Of a stretch of DNA of 64,000 nucleotides, positions 1 through 6,685 are shown one piece after another. Each line of letters starts with the position of its first letter. Positions within the stretch are counted from its first letter, which is position 1. A program made the translations under genes and the position numbers. The notes under the pieces are model-generated. The model was not told where the DNA came from. It saw nothing but the letters and a program-made list of their open reading frames with translations, and ran no database searches. Origin of the DNA: Novosphingobium panipatense (GTDB taxonomy: Bacteria; Pseudomonadota; Alphaproteobacteria; Sphingomonadales; Sphingomonadaceae); assembly GCF_002149965.1 (NCBI RefSeq), contig NZ_MSQB01000015.1:67675-131674 (forward strand), given 5' to 3'.

Positions 1-469
1 GCCGGACAATGCCGTTCGCGTTCACAGCGCGACCCTGGCGAAAGTCGATGCGAAGCTCACCGCCTTCAACGCGGGCGGCCCGGCCGGCGCGGTGCAGCCG
101 CAAGGCTGGACCACGCAGGAATGGCTGCGCTTCCTGAACGGCATCGACCGGCAGCAGACGCCCGCGCGCCTGAAGGAACTGGACGCGGCGCTGGGCCTCT
201 CGGCCTCGGGCAATGCCTATATCCAGTCGGCCTGGTTCGAACTCGCCATCGCCAACCACTACGATCCGGCGGTGCCCTACTTGCGCGCCTATCTCTCGCG
301 GATCGGGCGCGGGCTGCTGGTCTATCCGCTCTACAAGGGCCTGATGAGGCAGGGCGACTGGGGCACCAGCAAGGCGCGGGACTTCTTCGCGGAAGCCAAG
401 CCCACCTACCACCCCTCCACCGCCGCCGGGATCGCGCGCATCGTCGCCCCGGACGCACCGCAGGAGTAA
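1..469 (+). CDS. M1 family aminopeptidase, C-terminal fragment
   Basis: This is the 3' end of a gene that begins before the window; the reading frame is open from base 2 to a TAA at 467-469. The roughly 155 residues visible are helical and contain WTTQEWLRFLNGI and a YKGLMRQGDWG segment. They resemble the C-terminal helical domain of M1 zinc aminopeptidases of the leukotriene A4 hydrolase type. The catalytic HEXXH part lies outside the window, so the assignment rests only on the C-terminal domain. A metalloprotease-like gene follows 7 bp downstream on the same strand, probably in the same transcript. Confidence 0.7.
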   Translation, partial: PDNAVRVHSATLAKVDAKLTAFNAGGPAGAVQPQGWTTQEWLRFLNGIDRQQTPARLKELDAALGLSASGNAYIQSAWFELAIANHYDPAVPYLRAYLSRIGRGLLVYPLYKGLMRQGDWGTSKARDFFAEAKPTYHPSTAAGIARIVAPDAPQE

Positions 470-476
470 CCCCGAT

Positions 477-875
477 ATGACCCGTTTCGGCAATGCCCCC
501 GGCCCGGACGTGTTCGAGGCCCTCGCCCACGCCGCCTTCGCGCGCATTCCCGAACCTTTCGCGCAGCACCTCGTCGGCGTGACCGTCCACGTCGAGGAAT
601 TCGCCGACGCGGAAACCCTGCGCGCGGTCGGCCTGGAAGACGCCTGGGAACTGACCGGCCTCTACCACGGCCGCCCGCTCGACGAGGAATCGGTCTGGGT
701 CGCAGGCGAATTCCGGCCGCGCATCACCCTCTACCGCCAGCCCCTCCTCGCCGAGTGGTGCGAGACGGACGTGACGCTGGAGGATCTCGTCACCCACGTC
801 GTGGTCCACGAGGTCGGCCACCACTTCGGCCTGTCCGACGACGACATGCATGCGCTGGAGGACGACGCGGATTGA
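477..875 (+). CDS. metallopeptidase family protein (zincin_1 type)
   Basis: A 132-residue protein with the zinc-protease signature HEVGHHFGLSD at residues 111-121: two His and a Glu in HExxH, then the G/D-containing tail typical of the small 'possible zinc metallopeptidase' family found in many alphaproteobacteria. The N-terminal half is an acidic alpha/beta segment without signal peptide, so a cytoplasmic location is likely. It begins 7 bp after the M1 aminopeptidase stop, suggesting co-transcription. The substrate of this family is not known. Length and motif position fit the family well. Confidence 0.85.
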   Translation: MTRFGNAPGPDVFEALAHAAFARIPEPFAQHLVGVTVHVEEFADAETLRAVGLEDAWELTGLYHGRPLDEESVWVAGEFRPRITLYRQPLLAEWCETDVTLEDLVTHVVVHEVGHHFGLSDDDMHALEDDAD

Positions 876-950
876 TGGGGGTGGGGTGGTTCTCTATCCC
901 CGCTTTTCGTGAGTTTGCCGAAGGATACCGGGCCTTGCGCTGGGTCTCGG

Positions 951-979
951 GGGGCTTCGACAGGCTCAGCCTGAGCGGG
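951..979 (+). repeat. dispersed palindromic repeat, family A (single copy)
   Basis: A copy of the family A repeat with core GCTTCGACAGGCTCAGCC followed by TGAGCGGG. Six further copies lie at 1557-1585, 1897-1925, 26652-26675, 26700-26728, 50663-50691 and 50711-50736. This is the only family A copy in the window without an inverted partner nearby. Confidence 0.85.
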
Positions 980-1036
980 TGGTGAGGTCAGCTTCCAGCG
1001 AGCGGCTTGGTAGGGCCTTGCGGTTCAAATTGCGGG

Positions 1037-1366
1037 CTAGTTGCCATTAATTTTTGACACGGGGAGTTGTGAAACCCGGAGATCGCAATTCCGCCTGCTC
1101 ATGTCGCAGAGGCTATCGATGGCAAAGCGTTGCAGCTTCCCCGAATCGTCGCCGACATAGAGTATGCTGGCTTCTTGGGGAGGCCAAGGAGCGGTCATTA
1201 CATTGCCAGGGGTAAGCTTTTGCGCCGATGGCGGGCGTGCCACCCCGCTCCCGATAATATCGACGTAGACCGTCGCCTTGCTATCGTTGCGCAAACTAGT
1301 CGTCGGACTACAAGCTGCTAGCGGCCAGAGGGTCAACGGCCCCATCAATTTGAATTGCCACCTCAC
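1037..1366 (-). CDS. putative small lipoprotein
   Basis: About 109 residues, starting at a GTG (1366). The N-terminus has a short basic/hydrophobic stretch ending in the lipobox LAAC, followed by SPTTSLRNDSKATVYVD, so the mature protein would be an acylated periplasmic or outer-membrane lipoprotein of about 90 residues with two Cys near the end (LCDMSRRNC). The frame stays open further upstream, but the lipobox position supports the GTG start. Base composition is visibly less GC-rich than the surrounding genes, which may indicate recent acquisition. I do not recognise the family. Confidence 0.55.
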   Translation of the reverse strand: MRWQFKLMGPLTLWPLAACSPTTSLRNDSKATVYVDIIGSGVARPPSAQKLTPGNVMTAPWPPQEASILYVGDDSGKLQRFAIDSLCDMSRRNCDLRVSQLPVSKINGN

Positions 1367-1556
1367 GCGCGCATTATGCCGTCCAACCGGAGTGACCGCA
1401 ATGTCGGCGCCTGCTGTCGGTCCGCTGGTGGATGAAACCACTGAAAGGCTACCTGCAGATCCATGCATTCCCCCGACATTCCCGCAGCTCGAATTGCGTA
1501 AGCGCGGAACATGCCCCCTCGCCGGGCCAGCCCACCCTTGCCGGGTTTTAACCCCA

Positions 1557-1585
1557 CCCCGCTCAGGCTGAGCTTGTCGAAGCCC
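1557..1585 (-). repeat. family A repeat, left arm of GIY-YIG cassette 1
   Basis: Reverse-complement copy of the family A repeat (CGCTCAGGCTGAGCTTGTCG core), 26 bp before the GIY-YIG gene start. It forms an inverted pair with the copy at 1897-1925; together they bracket the gene. Confidence 0.85.
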
Positions 1586-1611
1586 GCCCGCTACGCCAGA
1601 CCATCAGCCCG

Positions 1612-1920
1612 ATGGCGTTCCACACTTACATCCTGCGCTGCCGGGACGGCACCTACTACGTCGGCCATACCGATGACCTCGAACGTCGCATTGCCGAGCA
1701 CGGGAGCGGCATGATCCAGGGCTACACGTCCCGGCGCCTGCCTGTGACCTTCCTCTGGGCACAGGACTTCCAGACCCGCGATGATGCCTTCGCGGTGGAG
1801 CGCAAGCTAAAGGGGTGGAGCCGTGCCAAGAAGGAAGCGATGATGGCTGGCGATTGGGTATTGGTCAGCCAACTGGCTTGCAGCGCCACGCCGCGAGGGG
1901 CTTCGACAGGCTCAGCCTGA
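1612..1920 (+). CDS. GIY-YIG nuclease family protein (cassette 1)
   Basis: A 102-residue single-domain GIY-YIG protein. The signature is the YILRC...YYVGHTDDLERRIAEH block at residues 6-30, with the catalytic Arg in the LERRI helix and a C-terminal AVERKLKGWSRAKKEAM helix that includes the catalytic Glu. Related proteins are annotated as UPF0213/YhbQ-like endonucleases. The last residues (GASTGSA) and the TGA stop are encoded by the family A repeat at 1897-1925, and an inverted copy lies just upstream. Gene plus repeats thus form a compact unit of about 370 bp. The cellular target is unknown. Confidence 0.85.
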   Translation: MAFHTYILRCRDGTYYVGHTDDLERRIAEHGSGMIQGYTSRRLPVTFLWAQDFQTRDDAFAVERKLKGWSRAKKEAMMAGDWVLVSQLACSATPRGASTGSA

Positions 1921-1925
1921 GCGGG
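1897..1925 (+). repeat. family A repeat, right arm of GIY-YIG cassette 1
   Basis: Direct-orientation copy of the family A repeat that overlaps the last codons of the GIY-YIG gene and supplies its stop codon. It is inverted relative to the copy at 1557-1585. Confidence 0.85.
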
Positions 1926-2218
1926 TGGAGGTGTTGGCTGAGACTCGAGTACGATCTCGTTGCGCCTTTGCGCGAAACATTCTCGATGACGGCCGGGAAA
2001 GTCCGCTTTCCTACAAGCACTGCCGCGCGATATCCTCTTCCCCATGCCCTGCGCCAGCCACGCCCTCACCCGCCCGTAGCATGATGCACCCGCCACAAGG
2101 CGACAGCTTTTTTCTCCCTTGGACCGTGTCAACCGTGTCAAGCAAAGTGTCACCTTACGCGTCCCACCCCGCGAAAAATCGTTGCCGCGCCGCGCAATGA
2201 TCCGATAGGACGCGGGCC
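1921..2218 (+). other. intergenic region with short GTGTCA direct repeats
   Basis: No convincing gene on either strand. Three GTGTCA hexamers lie at 2126-2131, 2135-2140 and 2147-2152. On the minus strand they read as tandem TGACAC boxes. They could be a regulator site or -35-like elements before the nucleotidase gene; nothing else is recognisable. Confidence 0.4.
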
Positions 2219-3979
2219 ATGACTCTCCCTCTCCATCGCGGTCTGCCGCTGCTTTCCACCTCGCTTCTGGCTGCCCTCCTCGCGGGCTGTGCGACGACGC
2301 CGATCTCCCAGCAGGCAAGCGCGCCCATCGAAGTCGGCGTGATCGCGATCAACGACTTCCACGGCGCGCTCGAACCGCCCAGCCAGTCGGTGGAGACGCC
2401 GGACGGGCACGGCGGCGAAGTCGCGGTTCCGGCGGGCGGCGGGGCCTGGCTGGCTTCGGCGGTGGACTCGCTGAAGGCGCGGCATGCCAACAATGTCGTG
2501 GTGGCGGCGGGCGACCTGACGAGCGCCTCGCAGCTTGCCTCCTCGCTCTATCTCGACGAACCGGCGGTGGGCGTGATGAACCGCGTCGGCGTGGAGTTCA
2601 ACGCGGTAGGCAACCACGAGTTCGACCGGGGCTGGCAGGAACTGCGCCGTCTCCAGAACGGCGGCTGCGAGAAGAACACGCGCGGTCAGCCCTGCCAGCT
2701 CGAAGCGTTCAAGGGCGCCCGCTACAAGTATCTCGCCGCCAGCACCACGCTGGCCGACGGTACGCCGCTGTTCCCCGGCACCGGCCTCAAGACCTTCGGC
2801 AGCGGCAAGGACCGGATCACGATCGGCTTCGTCGGCCTTTCGCTGAGCAGCGTGCCCACCCTCGTGGCGCCCGACCGGGTTGCGGGCCTGAAGTTCGCGG
2901 ACGAGGCGGAGACGATCAACCGCGCCGTGCCGCAGCTGAAAGCCGCGGGCGCCGATGCCGTGGTCGTGCTGATCCACCAGGGCCTGCGCACCAACGGTGC
3001 CGCCGATCCCAACGGCTGCGACCAGGCGGTGGGCGACATCCAGCCGATCCTCGCCCGCCTGAACCCCGGCGTCGACGTGGTGGTCTCGGGCCACACCCAC
3101 TGGGCCTATGTCTGCAACTATACCGAAAATCCGCAGGCAGGCCCGATCCTGCTGACCAGCGCGGGCGTCTATGGCAAGCTCGTCACCGACATCACGCTCA
3201 GGTTCGATCCGGCGACGCACAAGCTGCTGGGCAAGCAGGCCAGCAACCTGATCGTCCAGTCGCCCGCCTACAGGTCGGCCAAGGGCGAAGTGCCGAACCA
3301 GCCCGCCTTCCCGCAGTTCCAGCCGCGCGCGGACGTGGCCGCCTATGTCCAGCGCTACAAGGACGCCTCGCTGCATCTCGTCGCCCGCCCGGTGGGCAAG
3401 CTCTCCGGCCCGGCGGGCAAAGTGGAGGAAAAGGGCGTCGGCAAGGGCGGCGAACTCGGCAACCTGATCGCGGATTCGCAGCTTGCCGCCAGCCGCAAGG
3501 CAGGGGCCGAGATCGCCTTCCTCAATCCCTACGGCATCCGCACCTCGCTGATCCCGGCAGCGGACGGCACCGTGACGTTCGGGCAGATCTACGCGGTCGA
3601 GCCGTTCAACAACGAGATCATCACGATGTCGCTGACCGGCGCGCAGATCCGCACCACCCTGGAGCAGGGGCTGGACGACAGCGGCGACAAGCAGATGCTG
3701 GCGCCGAGCGAGGGCATGCGCGTGGCTTTCGACATGCGCCGCCCCTCGGGCGCACGGATCACCGCGATCACGCTGGGCGGCAAACCGCTCGACCCGGCCA
3801 GGACCTACCGCGTCAGCGTGGTGAACTTCCTGGCCGAAGGCGGCGACGGCTTCAGCGGTTTCATCCAGGGAACCGACCGCGTCCACGGCGCCATCGACCT
3901 CGACGCGATGGAAGACTGGCTCGGCGCCGTGCCGGTACGCCAGGTGCCGCAGGAAGACCGAACGCCCGAAACGCGCTGA
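2219..3979 (+). CDS. bifunctional UDP-sugar hydrolase/5'-nucleotidase family lipoprotein
   Basis: A 586-residue UshA-like enzyme expected to hydrolyse nucleotides or UDP-sugars in the cell envelope. It starts with a signal peptide ending in a lipobox (LLAGC, Cys24). The N-terminal calcineurin-like metallophosphatase domain shows the metal-binding motifs INDFHGALEP (about 44-53), GDLTSAS, GNHEFDRG (about 130) and SGHTHW (about 289). The C-terminal 5'-nucleotidase domain contains NPYGIRTSL and the VEPFNNEI substrate loop. Its stop abuts the stop of the convergent DUF2306 gene. Typical length for the family; substrate preference cannot be read from sequence. Confidence 0.92.
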   Translation: MTLPLHRGLPLLSTSLLAALLAGCATTPISQQASAPIEVGVIAINDFHGALEPPSQSVETPDGHGGEVAVPAGGGAWLASAVDSLKARHANNVVVAAGDLTSASQLASSLYLDEPAVGVMNRVGVEFNAVGNHEFDRGWQELRRLQNGGCEKNTRGQPCQLEAFKGARYKYLAASTTLADGTPLFPGTGLKTFGSGKDRITIGFVGLSLSSVPTLVAPDRVAGLKFADEAETINRAVPQLKAAGADAVVVLIHQGLRTNGAADPNGCDQAVGDIQPILARLNPGVDVVVSGHTHWAYVCNYTENPQAGPILLTSAGVYGKLVTDITLRFDPATHKLLGKQASNLIVQSPAYRSAKGEVPNQPAFPQFQPRADVAAYVQRYKDASLHLVARPVGKLSGPAGKVEEKGVGKGGELGNLIADSQLAASRKAGAEIAFLNPYGIRTSLIPAADGTVTFGQIYAVEPFNNEIITMSLTGAQIRTTLEQGLDDSGDKQMLAPSEGMRVAFDMRRPSGARITAITLGGKPLDPARTYRVSVVNFLAEGGDGFSGFIQGTDRVHGAIDLDAMEDWLGAVPVRQVPQEDRTPETR

Positions 3980-4516
3980 TCAGCCGAACAGCCAGTGCCC
4001 GAGCAGGCGGTTGAACGGGAACGTGAAGAAACCGGCGATCAGCAGCGCGCCGATGATGAGCCCCCGCACGGTGCGGCGGTGCCGGGCGGCATTGTGCCGC
4101 CGCGCCGCCAGCACCAGCACCGGCACCATGACCAGCGTGAACAGCGAGAGGACATGGATCAGGCTGAACTTTCCCGGTCCGCCCATGTGGACGAAGAGAC
4201 TGTCCAGCGCGGTCAGCATCATCGCCGCACTCCAGGCATAGCCGTAGACCCGGTGGCGCCTGTCGCCGCGTCGGCGCCAGAGCAGCACCGGCGTCAGCAC
4301 CAGGGCCACGAGAATGGTGGCAAGGTGGATCCAGACGACCCGCGGCACGCGCGCCCATTCGTCCATGCCCCGCACCAGGGCCACCAGGATGAAACCGAGC
4401 ATGACCAGCGCCAGCAGCCCGAGCACGCGCTCCAGCCGGTCCGGCCCGCGAAGGTCCTGCGCCGTCAAACCTCTCGTCGCCCCGCCCCCCGGCGGCGCTA
4501 CCGCTGCTTCGCTCAT
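3980..4516 (-). CDS. DUF2306 domain-containing membrane protein
   Basis: A 178-residue integral membrane protein with about four to five hydrophobic helices (LGLLALVMLGFILVAL; IHLATILVALVLTPVLL; a VYGYAWSAAMMLTALDSLFV segment; HVLSLFTLVMVPVLVLA; IIGALLIAGFFTF). The conserved His/Arg pattern around HRVYGYAW and HRRTVRGL matches the DUF2306 family, whose function is unknown. The C-terminus is convergent with the nucleotidase gene with no gap between the stops. The MidA-type gene lies 19 bp upstream on the same strand, so it is probably the end of an lgt-midA-DUF2306 transcript. Confidence 0.8.
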   Translation of the reverse strand: MSEAAVAPPGGGATRGLTAQDLRGPDRLERVLGLLALVMLGFILVALVRGMDEWARVPRVVWIHLATILVALVLTPVLLWRRRGDRRHRVYGYAWSAAMMLTALDSLFVHMGGPGKFSLIHVLSLFTLVMVPVLVLAARRHNAARHRRTVRGLIIGALLIAGFFTFPFNRLLGHWLFG

Positions 4517-4535
4517 TCTACCCCCTGTTAACGCG

Positions 4536-5585
4536 TCAGAACCCCGCGCCTTGCGGCCAATCCGGCCCGGTCACGCCCATGACCTTGAACAGGGTTCCCA
4601 TCTGATCGTCGTTGATAAGCCGATCCTTTGCCCGCCGGATAGTATCGGCATGATGCGGCGCCGCTTCGGCCAGTCTGGCCGCGCGCATGTCTATGCCCAG
4701 CGCCCGCAGGAAATTGCCCTGCGTCACCGTGCCTTGCCATTTCGCGCCTTCGCTCGCGGCGATCTCGGCCAGGATCGCGAAGTCGACGAGGCAGGTGAGG
4801 TCCGCCTCGCCCGGCATGGCGAAAGGATCGACCTTGGTATGCGCCCGCAGCGCCTGCAGAGTGGAGCCGGTCTGCGGCGCGGCATAGCCATAGTCGATCA
4901 GCAGCGCCGCGCCGCCCTGTGCCGCCAGCCTTGCGGCAAGCTCGTGCATGACCGCCGCCGCGCCGGGGCAGGTTTCCAGCAGGGTGCCTTCCTCGGCCTG
5001 CTTCAGCGCATCCGGCACCGCCGCATCCATCGGCTTGTCCCCGGCCACGGGGCGAAAACGGTCCCCCGCCCAGTCCACCATGCGTTCGCGCCAGCCGCCC
5101 GGGGTCTTCACCAGCTGCCGCACCGGCAGCGCATCGAGGAACTCATTGCCCACCACCAGCAGCGGCGCATCGGTGGGAACGCTGCCGAGATCGTGATGCC
5201 ACTGCGCCTGCGGCACGGCCTGGGCCTGGAGCGCCCTGAGCGCCTGCGAGCCCTCGACGAAATGAACTTGCGGATCGAGCCCGACCCGCTTCATCGTGCG
5301 CAAGGCGTCGCGGGCCAGCGTGCCGCGCCCCGGCCCCATCTCGACATAGTGGACAGGCGCCGGACTGCCCGCCCGCATCCAGATGTCGGCCAGCCAGAGC
5401 CCCAGCAGTTCGCCGAAGATCTGGCTGATTTCCGGCGCCGTGATGAAATCGCCCGCCGATCCCAGCGGGTCCTTGTCCGCATAGTAGCGGGCGTTCGATT
5501 CCCCCATGTAGTGCAGCAGCGAAATCGGGCCGTAATTGGCGATCAACCGCTGGAACACGGCCGAGAGCGGCTCGGCATCGGACAT
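4536..5585 (-). CDS. class I SAM-dependent methyltransferase, MidA/NDUFAF7 family
   Basis: A 349-residue protein. The SAM-binding motif VEMGPGRGTL is at residues 81-90, preceded by the family-typical FITAPEISQIFGELLGLW block and followed by GNEFLDALPVRQL. These are hallmarks of the MidA/NDUFAF7 (formerly DUF185) arginine methyltransferases; the mitochondrial homologue methylates a complex I subunit. The start codon is 4 bp downstream of the lgt stop on the same strand, a gene pair that is common in alphaproteobacteria. Bacterial substrates are unproven, so the complex I role is by homology only. Confidence 0.88.
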   Translation of the reverse strand: MSDAEPLSAVFQRLIANYGPISLLHYMGESNARYYADKDPLGSAGDFITAPEISQIFGELLGLWLADIWMRAGSPAPVHYVEMGPGRGTLARDALRTMKRVGLDPQVHFVEGSQALRALQAQAVPQAQWHHDLGSVPTDAPLLVVGNEFLDALPVRQLVKTPGGWRERMVDWAGDRFRPVAGDKPMDAAVPDALKQAEEGTLLETCPGAAAVMHELAARLAAQGGAALLIDYGYAAPQTGSTLQALRAHTKVDPFAMPGEADLTCLVDFAILAEIAASEGAKWQGTVTQGNFLRALGIDMRAARLAEAAPHHADTIRRAKDRLINDDQMGTLFKVMGVTGPDWPQGAGF

Positions 5586-5589
5586 CGTC

Positions 5590-6489
5590 TCAGGCCGTGA
5601 TCGGACGCACGGTGGCGAGCGCGGGCTTGGTCAATGCGCGGGCGACCAGCAGCAGGCCGAGCATGATCAGCGGGATCGTCAGCCACTGCCCCATCGACAG
5701 GCCGGTGCGCGCGGCGAAGTCCTGAAGCTGGGCGTCGGGCTCGCGGAAGAACTCCACCGTAAAGCGCGCGCAGGCGATGCCGGCGGTGAAGACGCCGACC
5801 AGCAGGCCCGGACGGAAGCGCGCGCGGGTCTTCCAGAACAGCGTGAGCATCACCACGATCATCAGCAGGCCTTCCAGACCCGCTTCGTAGAGCTGGCTGG
5901 GATGGCGCGGCAAGGGCCCGGCATCGGGGAAGACCATGGCCCAGGGCAGGTTCGGGTTGGTGACCACCCGGCCCCAGAGTTCGCCGTTCACGAAGTTGGC
6001 AAGGCGGCCGAACAGCATGCCGAAGGGAACGCAGACCGAAATGTAGTCGGCCACGCGCAGGAAATCGAGATTGCCGCGCCAGGAAACCCAGGCCATCGCC
6101 AGCAGCACGCCGATCAGCCCGCCGTGGAAGCTCATGCCGCCGTGCCAGAGCGAAAGCAGCGCGGCCGGATCGGTCCAGAGGCTGGGAATGCCGGTATCGC
6201 CGCCCGTATAGAAGGTCGCATAGCCAAGGCGGCCGCCCAGGATGATGCCGATCGTGCAGTAGAAGAACAGGTCGTCGGCATGACGCTGCGCGAGCGGCGC
6301 GCCGGGCGCCTTGATCATGCGCGTCAGATGCCAGTAGCCGAGCATGATGCCCGCCAGATAAGCCAGCGAATACCAGCGCAGCTCGAAGCTGCCGATGCGG
6401 AACAGGTAGTTCTTGAGGCCGAGGTCGACCCAATAGATCGGCTGATGCGCCTCGGCGGCGGCGGCTGCGGCAAGTGCTGTCAGGGACAA
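5590..6489 (-). CDS. lgt: prolipoprotein diacylglyceryl transferase
   Basis: Lgt transfers diacylglycerol from phosphatidylglycerol to the lipobox Cys of prolipoproteins at the inner membrane, the first step of lipoprotein maturation. The protein has about seven membrane segments and the family signatures HGGMSFHGGLIG and GRLANFVNGELWGR, with the conserved Arg/Asn/Glu residues. I take the TTG at 6489 as start: it has GAGG eight bases upstream and gives LSLTALAAAAAAEAHQPIYW, the usual beginning; the longer open frame upstream looks non-coding. Length is then 299 residues, normal for the family. It is divergent from glnD and followed by the midA-like gene. Confidence 0.9.
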   Translation of the reverse strand: MSLTALAAAAAAEAHQPIYWVDLGLKNYLFRIGSFELRWYSLAYLAGIMLGYWHLTRMIKAPGAPLAQRHADDLFFYCTIGIILGGRLGYATFYTGGDTGIPSLWTDPAALLSLWHGGMSFHGGLIGVLLAMAWVSWRGNLDFLRVADYISVCVPFGMLFGRLANFVNGELWGRVVTNPNLPWAMVFPDAGPLPRHPSQLYEAGLEGLLMIVVMLTLFWKTRARFRPGLLVGVFTAGIACARFTVEFFREPDAQLQDFAARTGLSMGQWLTIPLIMLGLLLVARALTKPALATVRPITA

Positions 6490-6685
6490 GTGCTCGACCT
6501 CGTAAATCTCGTAAGGTCGCCGGGCCGGACGGCGCGACGAATGCTTTTCAGCGGTGGTTTGCGGCCTTCTGGCATAGCCTGCGGGGCGATGGTAGGCCGG
6601 ATTTTCCGGCAGGTCGCCAAAATCGCGCGCGCCGCGCTCGGTTGCTGTTTCCCTCAAGCCGTTGAATGTCTAGATATCGGCGGAC

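Noticed and set aside
2150..3886. Long minus-strand open frame of 578 codons opposite the 5'-nucleotidase gene
   Set aside because: It mirrors codon positions of the UshA-like gene; its translation is His/Arg/Gly-rich with no domain, as expected of an antisense shadow in high-GC DNA.
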